Shown piece by piece: positions 1 to 6,866 of a stretch of DNA of 9,159 bases (positions are counted from its first letter, which is position 1; each line of letters opens with the position of its first letter). The stretch is from CAYXVU01 sp964468725. Its GTDB lineage: Bacteria; Acidobacteriota; Blastocatellia; UBA7656. A model generated the notes under the pieces. That model made no database searches and was not told where the DNA came from. It saw only the letters and a list, made by a program, of their open reading frames with translations. Location of the stretch: the NCBI GenBank assembly GCA_964468725.1, contig CAYXVU010000242.1, positions 1 to 9,159 on the forward strand, in the 5' to 3' direction. A program made the position numbers and the translations under genes.

Positions 1-1
1 C

Positions 2-895
2 TATCGGGATACGCTGGCAGCCTCACAAAAAGCCAACTGGAAGATCGAAGACATTATTGGCGGCGACAAACGACTCGATTTCACCAAATCGTTCATGCCT
101 GAATCGTTGGCGCGCGTCGAACAGCTTTCGTTTCTGACCGCAAACGAGAGGCGCACACTCAATCAGATCAAAGGCAACACCTATCTCTACCTCTTCGGTC
201 TGGTCGAAGAGTTCATCCTGCCCTTTGTTCTCGATCATGTGCGCGCGCAACTCGCAAGCGATGATTACCGTGTGCGCGCCCTGTTACAGTTTGCCAGCGA
301 AGAGGCAAAGCATATTCAACTCTTCAAACGCTTCGCCGAAGAGTTCAAGCAGGGCTTTCATTCCGAGTGCGCCGTCATCGGGCCGCCCGCAGCGATCAGC
401 AAAGAAGTTCTTTCTCATGAGCCGCTGGCTGTGGCGCTAACGATTTTGCATCTCGAATGGATGACACAAGCCCATTACCTCGACTCAATCAAAGATGATG
501 GCGATCTCGACCCGCAGTTCAAGAGTCTGCTGCGCCATCACTGGATGGAAGAAGCCCAGCACGCCAAACTCGACACCCTGATGGTCGAAGCGTTGGCCGA
601 AGGGCGCAGTGAAGAAGAGTTGGAACGCGCTCTTGACGGATATCTGGCAATCGGCGGCTTTTTGGACGGCGGGTTCAAACAGCAGGCCGAGTTCGATATG
701 CAGAGCCTCATGCGGGCAACGGGCCGCACCTTGACCGAAGGTGAGCAACAACAGTTCATCGCCCTGCAACATCAAGCGAACCGTTGGTCATATCTAGGCT
801 CCGGGATGAGGCATCCGAACTTTTTGACGACGCTCGAAAGCCTCAGCCCGAAACTCCGCAACCACATCGAAGAGATCGCTCCTGCATTTTGCTAG
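2..895 (+). CDS. AurF-like ferritin-fold diiron protein (5' partial)
   Basis: The frame is open from the left edge (31 codons before the first Met at 95, which has no ribosome binding site), so the true start lies outside the window; about 297 residues are visible. Numbering from the Met at 95, the protein shows the ligand set of a four-helix diiron carboxylate enzyme: Glu38/39 in LVEEF, Glu70 and His73 in EEAKH, Glu121 in LEWM, and His149, Glu153, His156 in HWMEEAQH. The last group is an HxxxExxH pattern. Four Glu plus three His is the set known for AurF/CmlI arylamine N-oxygenases, and the spacing (ExxH, about 50 residues to the next Glu, 28 to HxxxExxH) is similar. It is likely a soluble oxygen-activating enzyme; the substrate is unknown and a ferritin-like non-oxygenase role is possible. 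It has no signal peptide or membrane segment in the visible part. It ends in a TAG followed by a hairpin, so it is the last gene of its transcript. Confidence 0.75.
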   Translation, partial: YRDTLAASQKANWKIEDIIGGDKRLDFTKSFMPESLARVEQLSFLTANERRTLNQIKGNTYLYLFGLVEEFILPFVLDHVRAQLASDDYRVRALLQFASEEAKHIQLFKRFAEEFKQGFHSECAVIGPPAAISKEVLSHEPLAVALTILHLEWMTQAHYLDSIKDDGDLDPQFKSLLRHHWMEEAQHAKLDTLMVEALAEGRSEEELERALDGYLAIGGFLDGGFKQQAEFDMQSLMRATGRTLTEGEQQQFIALQHQANRWSYLGSGMRHPNFLTTLESLSPKLRNHIEEIAPAFC

Positions 896-914
896 TCAGG
901 TGTCGAGAGAAAGT

Positions 915-944
915 GAGAGCCGCATCAAAACAGGTGCGGCTCTC
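915..944 (+). terminator. Hairpin terminator after the diiron gene
   Basis: A perfect 10-bp stem, GAGAGCCGCA at 915-924 pairing with TGCGGCTCTC at 935-944, sits 19 bases after the stop codon. A U-G and a C-G pair extend it to 12 bp around a loop of six (AAAACA). The run of T expected of a classical intrinsic terminator is missing (TAACCG follows), so it may instead be an RNA-end-stabilising hairpin. The placement strongly suggests it ends the transcript of the gene before it. Confidence 0.65.
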
Positions 945-1490
945 TAACCGTTCCCCGTGCTCAAGAGGTTCCTACGACATGAACCGGTGATCTCACATAC
1001 GATCAATTCATGATCATCCGTTGTTCTTCTCTCTTATCCCTCCAATCCCTGTTGTCTCCTGATCGAGAACAGAATGGCTATGACCGCAGAATCATTCTGT
1101 TCTCATGGCCAATCGCAAAGGAAACGGGTGGACAGGGACACACTCGCCTGACCCGTGCCTATCCGTCGTATCGGCGTTCATCCTTGAGCTATCTTTTGTG
1201 CGCAATCCTTGCCTCAAAAAACGGAATGACCCTGTGGCGCTGACCAACTCCCGCACTCTTCCCATAGCCCATCGCTTGACCTTGCCGAGGGCAGTCCGTA
1301 AACTGACCCTCAGTCTTTTCGTAGCTTACAAACTCTGCTGGCGAGCTATGATTGATGACCAACGACATTGCCTGTTCTTCGTTGTCTGGCGCTTCGTCCC
1401 GCTTCGCCTCAATCCTATCCGGTTGGCTGCCTCCGGCTGCTCTCCGGTCACGCTTCTTCTTCATATGACTAAAGATATTCAAGGCAAACT
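945..1490. other. Long intergenic region upstream of acnA
   Basis: About 545 bases with no gene I can support. It holds the inverted repeat at 1065-1104 and presumably the acnA promoter, but I see no convincing -35/-10 pair. From about 1110 onward the plus strand is rich in C and T, a bias that continues into the first half of acnA. Open frames exist on both strands: a plus-strand frame at 1105-1494, and a minus-strand frame at 1189-1482 that is rich in Lys, Arg and Glu. Neither has a Shine-Dalgarno sequence or recognisable domain. The minus one has a TTG or internal ATG start (at 1464, reading leftward) and could be a real small basic protein or decayed gene, but I would not annotate it. Confidence 0.5.
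1065..1104. repeat. Perfect 12-bp inverted repeat (hairpin)
   Basis: GAGAACAGAATG at 1065-1076 is the exact reverse complement of CATTCTGTTCTC at 1093-1104, with 16 bases between. It lies about 390 bases upstream of acnA and about 120 bases after the preceding terminator-like hairpin. There is no T-run after it. It could be a transcript-stabilising hairpin, a second terminator, the imprint of a repetitive intergenic element, or an operator; the sequence alone does not decide. Confidence 0.6.
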
Positions 1491-4355
1491 ATGAGACAAC
1501 ATCCCTTCAACGCTCTGCAATCTTTCTCCGCTGCCGATGGTCGCCATCTCACCTTCTACTCTCTTCCCGAGCTCGAACGCCAGGGCTTCCCATTGGTCTC
1601 CTCGCTGCCCGTCTGCCTCCGCATCGTCCTCGAATCCCTGCTGCGCAACTTCGACGGCCAGCGCATTACCGCCGACCACATTCGCCTTCTCGCTAATTGG
1701 CAGTCCAACGTTCCTCGCTCCGACGAAATCCCCTTCCTCGTCTCCCGCGTCTTGCTCCAAGACTTTACCGGCGTCCCCCTCCTGGTTGACCTCGCCGCCA
1801 TGCGTGCAGCCGTTGCGGGATTGGGGCACGACCCCAAACTGATCGAACCTCTCGTCCCCGTTGATTTGGTTATTGACCATTCCGTGCAAGTTGACTTTTG
1901 GAGTTCCTCAGACGCCCTTTCCCGCAACCTCGAATACGAATTCCTCCGCAACCGCGAACGCTACCAGTTTCTCAAGTGGGGCACTCAGGCCTTCGACCGT
2001 TTCCGAGTCATCCCGCCCGGCATCGGTATCTGCCATCAGGTCAACCTCGAATTCCTTGCTAATGGGGTCATCGAAAAAGACGGTCTCTGCTTCCCCGATA
2101 CCCTCGTCGGCACCGATTCGCACACCACCATGATCAATGGTCTGGGCATCGTCGGTTGGGGCGTCGGCGGCATCGAAGCCGAAGCCGCTATGCTCGGCCA
2201 ACCCGTATACTTTCTCACTCCCGATGTCGTCGGCGTGCATATGCGTGGCCGCTTGCGCGACGGCGTCACCGCCACCGATCTGGTCTTGCACTGCACCCAA
2301 CTCCTCCGCCAAGCCAAAGTGGTCGGCAAGTTCGTCGAGTTTCACGGCCCCGGCGCCGCCTCTTTGTCGGTAACCGACCGCGCCACGATTGCCAATATGG
2401 CTCCTGAATACGGCGCGACAATGGGCTTCTTCCCTGTTGATGACGAGACCTGCGCCTACTTTAAAGCTACCGGGCGGTCGGAGGAGCAAGTCGAAACCAT
2501 TCGCAGCTACTTCCAAGCACAAGGGTTGTTTGGCATCCCGCAGGGCGGCCAGTGTCGTTATAGCAGCGTGCTCGAACTCGATCTTGCTGAGGTAGTGCCC
2601 GGGGTTGCCGGACCCAAACGCCCGCAAGACCGCATCAACCTTGATGACTTGAAATCGACCTTTCAGGCGCTGCTCACCAAACCGTTGAGCGAAAACGGCT
2701 ACAACCAAACGGCTGAGGCTGTCAGCCATCGCTACCCGGTGACGATGCGGCGGGTGCTGGCTTTACCGGTGCTGGGCGGCGGCCAACAGCAGCCCGAAAC
2801 CGCCCCGGAAGTGGCCAGCGGCACGGAGAGCGAAAAAGACACCAATGTGTGGACAGAAACCGAGATGATGAATAATCGCCCGACGCCGGATCGGGTCAAA
2901 GCCGAGCCGCAGGTCGAGCCAGGAACCGATCTGGGCAACGGCGATGTGGTGATAGCGGCTATCACCTCCTGCACGAACACCTCGAATCCGTCAGTGATGT
3001 TGGCCGCTGGACTGCTGGCCAAAAAAGCGGTGGAGAAAGGGTTGCGGACGCGGGCGACGGTGAAAGCCTCGTTGGCGCCGGGGTCGCGGGTGGTGTCGGA
3101 TTATTTGGAAAAGACCGGCTTGCAACCGTACCTCGATCAACTGGGCTTCAATTTAGTGGGCTATGGATGCACGACCTGCATTGGCAACGCCGGGCCGCTC
3201 GATCCGGGAGTCGAAGAAGTGGTGACGAAAAACGATCTGGTGGTGGCCAGTGTGCTGAGCGGGAATCGGAATTTCGAGGCGCGGGTGCATCAAAACGTGA
3301 AGGCGAATTTTCTGATGAGCCCGCCGTTGGTAGTGGCGTTAGCGTTGGCGGGGACGGTCGAAATTGATTTCAGCAAGGAGGCCTTGGGGCGGACGCCGGA
3401 CGGCACGGAGGTGTATTTGCGCGACATCTGGCCGGGGATGGAAGAGATTCGCGAGTTACTGAAAGAGGCGCTCGACGCGGAAAGCTTCCGGCGCTTGTAC
3501 AGCAATTTCGCCGAGCAGAATCCAATGTGGAATGAGATTCCAGCGTCGCAAGGGGCGGTCTATGAATGGGAGGAGGAGTCGACCTATATTCAGCAGCCGC
3601 CGTATTTTGAAGGGTTCGGGATGAGTGCAGGAAAGGCAAGTGAGATTCAGGGGGCGCGAGCCTTGGCGATCTTCGGCGATTCGGTGACGACGGATCACAT
3701 TAGTCCAGCGGGAGCAATCAAGGCGAGTTCACCGGCAGGATTGTATCTCCAGAGTCGGGGGGTGAGAGTAGGAGACTTTAATAGTTATGGGGCGCGGCGA
3801 GGAAATGATCGGGTGATGACGAGGGGAACCTTCGCCAATGTGAGAATCAAGAACCTGATGATTCCCGGCATTGAGGGAGGAGTGACCCTGCATCAACCTG
3901 ATGGCGAACAGATGAGCATTTACGACGCCGCCCTGAGCTATCAAACCGAAGGCGTGCCCCTGGTGATTTTTGCCGGTCAAGAGTATGGAACCGGAAGTTC
4001 ACGAGACTGGGCGGCGAAGGGAACGCGGCTCTTAGGGGTGAGGGCGGTGATCGCGGAGAGTTTTGAGCGGATACATCGGAGCAACTTGGTGGGGATGGGG
4101 GTGCTGCCGTGCGAGTTCAAAGATGGCGCTAGCGCGCAGAGACTGAGATTAGATGGGACGGAGAAGTATGATTTGGTAGGATTTGCCGATGAAATCAAGC
4201 CGCGTCAAGATGTGATACTGACCATCCATCGCGCCGATGGGAGGAGCGAATCGGTAGCTCTGACGCTCAGAATTGACACGCCGATTGAAGTGGAATACTA
4301 CCGGCACGGAGGCATCCTGCCCTATGTGTTACGCCAGTTGATCGCCAAAGCGTAA
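1491..4355 (+). CDS. acnA: Aconitate hydratase, AcnA/IRP1-type
   Basis: Cytoplasmic [4Fe-4S] enzyme interconverting citrate and isocitrate in the TCA cycle. AAGG at 1481-1484 sits six bases before the ATG and supports this start. Visible family motifs: DHSVQVD at residues 129-135, GTDSHTTMINGLG at about 207-219, SCTNTSNPS with Cys494, and GCTTCIGNAGP with Cys560 and Cys563. The 66- and 3-residue cysteine spacing is that of AcnA/IRP1. The C-terminal swivel domain has GDSVTTDHISPAG, FNSYGARRGN and the substrate-binding GTGSSRDWAAKG. At 954 residues it is about 60 longer than E. coli AcnA (891). The excess lies mainly at residues 400-482, a Pro/Glu/Thr-rich stretch just before the first cluster cysteine. 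Base composition is unusual: C exceeds G on the coding strand in the first third and G exceeds C from about 2,950 on. All active-site motifs are intact, so I expect a functional enzyme. It stands alone between terminator-like hairpins. Confidence 0.97.
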   Translation: MRQHPFNALQSFSAADGRHLTFYSLPELERQGFPLVSSLPVCLRIVLESLLRNFDGQRITADHIRLLANWQSNVPRSDEIPFLVSRVLLQDFTGVPLLVDLAAMRAAVAGLGHDPKLIEPLVPVDLVIDHSVQVDFWSSSDALSRNLEYEFLRNRERYQFLKWGTQAFDRFRVIPPGIGICHQVNLEFLANGVIEKDGLCFPDTLVGTDSHTTMINGLGIVGWGVGGIEAEAAMLGQPVYFLTPDVVGVHMRGRLRDGVTATDLVLHCTQLLRQAKVVGKFVEFHGPGAASLSVTDRATIANMAPEYGATMGFFPVDDETCAYFKATGRSEEQVETIRSYFQAQGLFGIPQGGQCRYSSVLELDLAEVVPGVAGPKRPQDRINLDDLKSTFQALLTKPLSENGYNQTAEAVSHRYPVTMRRVLALPVLGGGQQQPETAPEVASGTESEKDTNVWTETEMMNNRPTPDRVKAEPQVEPGTDLGNGDVVIAAITSCTNTSNPSVMLAAGLLAKKAVEKGLRTRATVKASLAPGSRVVSDYLEKTGLQPYLDQLGFNLVGYGCTTCIGNAGPLDPGVEEVVTKNDLVVASVLSGNRNFEARVHQNVKANFLMSPPLVVALALAGTVEIDFSKEALGRTPDGTEVYLRDIWPGMEEIRELLKEALDAESFRRLYSNFAEQNPMWNEIPASQGAVYEWEEESTYIQQPPYFEGFGMSAGKASEIQGARALAIFGDSVTTDHISPAGAIKASSPAGLYLQSRGVRVGDFNSYGARRGNDRVMTRGTFANVRIKNLMIPGIEGGVTLHQPDGEQMSIYDAALSYQTEGVPLVIFAGQEYGTGSSRDWAAKGTRLLGVRAVIAESFERIHRSNLVGMGVLPCEFKDGASAQRLRLDGTEKYDLVGFADEIKPRQDVILTIHRADGRSESVALTLRIDTPIEVEYYRHGGILPYVLRQLIAKA

Positions 4356-4384
4356 GGCTTTACTTTGAAGGCTCTACATGGCAA

Positions 4385-4432
4385 GAGAGCGAATGCGATT
4401 GCGACTATCGCAGCATTCGCTCTCGGTGTTTT
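4385..4432 (+). terminator. Intrinsic terminator of acnA
   Basis: A perfect 12-bp stem, GAGAGCGAATGC (4385-4396) with GCATTCGCTCTC (4413-4424), continues after a 3-base bulge (GAT) into a 5-bp stem, TGCGA/TCGCA, closed by a CTA triloop. GGTG and a short T-run (4429-4432) follow. It begins 29 bases after the acnA stop codon. The outer stem starts with the same GAGAGC/GCTCTC bases as the hairpin at 915-944. Confidence 0.85.
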
Positions 4433-4600
4433 CAGGCAAAAGAGAAACCCCTCCGCCCACTCTGTTTATCACCTTTAATCAGCCGATTCGCCGTCTCATC
4501 CCTCGCTAAGCCGCTTCGTCCCGTGTCAATTGCCCGCCTGATAGTGAGGGCTCATACTCTTCCCGCGCGCCGATCAGTCAGACAACTTATGGTCAGGCGA
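4433..4600. other. Probable promoter region of the quinoprotein cluster
   Basis: About 170 bases between the acnA terminator and the next ribosome binding site. Any promoter for the downstream cluster should be here because the terminator precedes it and everything downstream runs the same way. I found only poor matches to a sigma-70 promoter (for example TTGCCC at 4530-4535 with TACTCT at 4555-4560, spacer 19), and no clear direct repeats that would mark a LytTR binding site. Confidence 0.3.
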
Positions 4601-4601
4601 A

Positions 4602-4607
4602 AGGTGG
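4602..4607 (+). promoter_or_regulatory. Strong Shine-Dalgarno for the small secreted ORF
   Basis: AAAGGTGG (4600-4607) is the best Shine-Dalgarno match in this cluster and lies three to six bases before the ATG at 4611, depending on which bases pair. It is the main reason to believe that the 44-codon frame beginning there is translated. The overlapping longer plus-strand frame from 4523 has no such site. Confidence 0.6.
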
Positions 4608-4610
4608 AAG

Positions 4611-4745
4611 ATGAAAAAGGTCTGTTCCTTGCCGAGTCTCCTTACGGTTGCCGTGCTGCTCGCGTTCGGTCAAGAGGCCAGCGCGCAATCGGCTGCGAGC
4701 GCTTGCGCGCCGATGAAACCGATTATGATCGAATCGTGGAACTAA
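4611..4745 (+). CDS. Small predicted secreted protein, 44 aa (possibly frameshifted)
   Basis: I do not recognise this protein. It starts with a textbook signal peptide: two lysines after Met, a hydrophobic core LLTVAVLLAFG at residues 10-20, and an ASA cleavage motif ending at residue 25, leaving a mature peptide of only 19 residues. A strong Shine-Dalgarno precedes the ATG. It lies 75 bases before the PQQ dehydrogenase, on the same strand. The next frame, from 4709 to the TGA at 4799-4801, reads as 30 plausible residues (begins ADETDYDRIVELK, ends WPPPARDKK). Joining the two by a single-base slip near 4709 would give a 63-residue exported protein ending 19 bases before the next ATG. So this may be an intact tiny peptide, or the 5' part of a slightly longer gene broken by one missing base. 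A periplasmic partner for the dehydrogenase is a possible role by position only. Confidence 0.5.
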   Translation: MKKVCSLPSLLTVAVLLAFGQEASAQSAASACAPMKPIMIESWN

Positions 4746-4801
4746 AGACGCAAGTCGGCGATCCGCTAGCTTGGCCGCCGCCTGCGCGCGATAAAAAATG
4801 A
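4709..4801 (+). other. Possible out-of-frame 3' part of the small secreted gene
   Basis: This is a 30-codon stretch in the frame -1 to the signal-peptide ORF, ending in TGA. Its composition (acidic start, a hydrophobic/charged helix-like DYDRIVELK, then a proline cluster and basic end) looks more protein-like than the rest of the same frame upstream, which is rich in Arg and Cys. It has no start codon or ribosome binding site of its own. I treat it as the likely continuation of the gene at 4611 if a one-base deletion, or a sequencing error in the GC-rich GCGCGCCG tract, has occurred. Chance readthrough is the alternative. Confidence 0.35.
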
Positions 4802-4820
4802 ACGCCGCTGCGCGTTCGGA

Positions 4821-6845
4821 ATGGACAAAGAAGTCATGATCGTTCGACATCATTATGGTCAACTCTATTTGCTGCGCTCTTGTTTGATCGTCTTCGTCAC
4901 GGCGCTGTTGGTGGTCGCGTGCTTGCCGGTCTTTCATCAACCGGGCACACAAGCGGCGGCGAAAGGCGATACCGAATGGCTCGCCTATGGCGGTGACCGA
5001 GGTGGCTCACGGTACTCTGCTCTTGCGCAGATCAATCGCGCTAACGTCAAACATCTCAAAATCGCGTGGACTTATCGCACGGGCGATATGGCAGGCGCGA
5101 AAGGGGCGCGCAGTTCGGTCGCTTTTCAATCTACGCCGCTGATGGTTGACGGCACGCTCTATGTAGCAACGCCGTTCAATCGCGTCATCGCTTTAGACCC
5201 GGCGACCGGGAAAGAGCGATGGACATACGACCCGCAGATTGATCTGACCAAGGTCTATCACAATCAACTCAACACGCGCGGGCTTTCGACGTGGGTGGAT
5301 GCGAAGATCAGAGCCAATCAGCCGGGTCGCCGTCGCCTGTTCATCGGCACGAACGATGCGCGATTGATCGCCTTGGATGCGGCGACCGGCAAACCCTGCG
5401 CCGATTTCGGCGAGAGCGGACAGGTAAATTTGAAGCCCGGAGTTGGCATTAACGAAAGCAATTCGGGCGAGTATCAAGTCACCTCGCCGCCAGCCATCAT
5501 CGGCGATTTGGTCATCGTCGGTTCGGCAATCAGCGATAACAATCGGGTCACGGCTCCGAGCGGCGTGGTGCGCGCCTTTGACGCGCGCACCGGCAAGTTA
5601 CGATGGGCCTGGGATGCTGCGCCGCCGAACTTCAAGCGAACGGCGCAAAGCGGCATTGATTACCCGCTTGGCACCGCCAACGTTTGGTCAATCATCTCGA
5701 CCGACGAAGCGCGCGATTTGGTCTTCCTGCCGACCGGCAACACCAGTCCCGATTATTACGGCGGCGAGCGTAAAGGGCTGGATTACTACGCTAGCTCCGT
5801 CGTCGCCTTGCGCGGTTCGACAGGCAAAGTCGTTTGGCATTTTCAAACCGTACATCACGACGTCTGGGATTACGATATACCGGCGCAGCCTGCGCTTATC
5901 ACCGTCAAACGCAACGGGCGCACTGTGCCCGCCGTTGCCGTCGCCACAAAAGTTGGCCATCTCTTCATTCTGCATCGAGAGACGGGCAAGCCGCTCTTTC
6001 CCGTTGAGGAACGCCCCGTGCCGCAGAACGGTGTCGAAGGTGAAACCCTGTCGCCGACGCAACCCTTCCCGCTGTTGCCGCGTCCGCTGGTTCCCCACTC
6101 GCTCAAATCCGAAGAAGCGTGGGGATTGACGGAAGCGGATCGTCAGGACTGTAGCGAAAAGATCAAAGCATTGCGCTCGGAAGGTGTGTTTACGCCGCCG
6201 AGTCTGCAAGGCACGATTGCCGTGCCCGGCGATGTTGGCGGCATGAATTGGTCGGGCGTTTCGTTCGACGCGCAGCATGGATTGCTCATTGCCAATACCA
6301 ATAACTTTGCGCGTATGGTACAACTGATTCCGCGCGAGCAGTTCGATGCCGAAAGAGTGAAAGCATGGCGCGCGAGCAATCCGTCTTTCGAATTAGCGAG
6401 ACAGACGGGCACGCCGTACTTGATGCGGCGCGAGTTTTTGATCGCAGCCGGGTTGGCGATCAAGCCCTGCTCACCGCCGCCTTGGGGAACCCTGCAAGCG
6501 ATTGATCTGGTAACCGGCGAAGTGCGGTGGAGAGTGCCGCTCGGTGTTATGCCCGAACTGGCCAAACAACCCGATGCGGCGAAGTGGGGGTCGCTCAATC
6601 TGGGCGGTTCGATTGTTACGGCAGGCGGGCTGGTCTTCATTGCGGCAGCGCGCGACAATCAGTTTCGCGCCTTTGATGTCAAAACCGGCGAAGAGGTTTG
6701 GAAGATGGAGTTGCCCGCCGGAGGACAAGCCACCCCGATGACCTACAGCGTCGGCGGCAAACAGTTTGTCGTTATCGCCGCCGGTGGCCACGGGCGATTC
6801 CTGACGAAAGCGGGTGATTATGTTGTCGCTTTCGCCCTCCCCTAA
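4821..6845 (+). CDS. PQQ-dependent dehydrogenase (Gcd-like beta-propeller quinoprotein)
   Basis: Periplasmic quinoprotein oxidising an alcohol or sugar with pyrroloquinoline quinone as cofactor; homologous to the propeller domain of membrane glucose dehydrogenase Gcd. N-terminal hydrophobic segment at residues 18-37, with a possible lipobox VVAC ending at Cys34, then the opening propeller motif WLAYGGDRGGSRYSAL (53-68). Repeated propeller strands carry ALDPATGKERW (124-134), ALDAATGK (184-191) and AFDARTGKLRW (252-262). HHDVWDYD at 345-352 holds Asp347, matching the catalytic Asp of Gcd; Lys377 may match its active-site Lys. GGMNWSG (473-479) and the C-terminal LPAGGQATPMTY (631-642) and AAGGHGRF (653-660) are typical of the Gcd group. 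Unlike E. coli Gcd it lacks the five-helix membrane domain, and it has no CxxCH haem motif, so its electron acceptor is not evident. The start is uncertain: ATG 4821 has a weak site, and ATG 4836 would give a more normal signal peptide. A kinase gene follows after 21 bases. Confidence 0.93.
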   Translation: MDKEVMIVRHHYGQLYLLRSCLIVFVTALLVVACLPVFHQPGTQAAAKGDTEWLAYGGDRGGSRYSALAQINRANVKHLKIAWTYRTGDMAGAKGARSSVAFQSTPLMVDGTLYVATPFNRVIALDPATGKERWTYDPQIDLTKVYHNQLNTRGLSTWVDAKIRANQPGRRRLFIGTNDARLIALDAATGKPCADFGESGQVNLKPGVGINESNSGEYQVTSPPAIIGDLVIVGSAISDNNRVTAPSGVVRAFDARTGKLRWAWDAAPPNFKRTAQSGIDYPLGTANVWSIISTDEARDLVFLPTGNTSPDYYGGERKGLDYYASSVVALRGSTGKVVWHFQTVHHDVWDYDIPAQPALITVKRNGRTVPAVAVATKVGHLFILHRETGKPLFPVEERPVPQNGVEGETLSPTQPFPLLPRPLVPHSLKSEEAWGLTEADRQDCSEKIKALRSEGVFTPPSLQGTIAVPGDVGGMNWSGVSFDAQHGLLIANTNNFARMVQLIPREQFDAERVKAWRASNPSFELARQTGTPYLMRREFLIAAGLAIKPCSPPPWGTLQAIDLVTGEVRWRVPLGVMPELAKQPDAAKWGSLNLGGSIVTAGGLVFIAAARDNQFRAFDVKTGEEVWKMELPAGGQATPMTYSVGGKQFVVIAAGGHGRFLTKAGDYVVAFALP

Positions 6846-6866
6846 AGCCGCAGCAATGAGTTATTC

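Noticed and set aside
1189..1482. Minus-strand 97-codon frame with a Lys/Arg-rich start, in the gap before acnA
   Set aside because: TTG start, no Shine-Dalgarno before it or before its internal ATG, and no recognisable domain. Its Lys/Arg/Glu-rich composition is explained by the C/T-rich plus strand.
1105..1494. Plus-strand 129-codon frame overlapping the acnA start by four bases
   Set aside because: No ribosome binding site; the translation is rich in Arg, Leu and Cys with no domain. The overlap with acnA is probably chance.
1908..2729. 273-codon minus-strand frame inside acnA
   Set aside because: It lies antisense to a fully motif-supported aconitase and is a by-product of that gene's codon bias.
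1390..4523. Shared 12-mer CGCTTCGTCCCG at 1390-1401 and 4512-4523, in the gaps before acnA and before the quinoprotein cluster
   Set aside because: A few chance 12-base matches are expected in a window of this size, and the flanking bases do not agree, so it is no evidence of a shared operator.
4523..4801. 92-codon plus-strand frame taken as a whole gene
   Set aside because: No ribosome binding site at its ATG and its first two thirds look non-coding; only the last 30 codons are credible, as a possible continuation of the secreted ORF at 4611.
5443..6129. 228-codon plus-strand frame inside the quinoprotein gene
   Set aside because: The +1 shadow of a well-supported gene; its Ser/Arg/Pro-rich product looks non-natural.
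5688..6323. 211-codon minus-strand frame inside the quinoprotein gene
   Set aside because: Antisense to conserved propeller motifs, no ribosome binding site or family likeness; a shadow frame.
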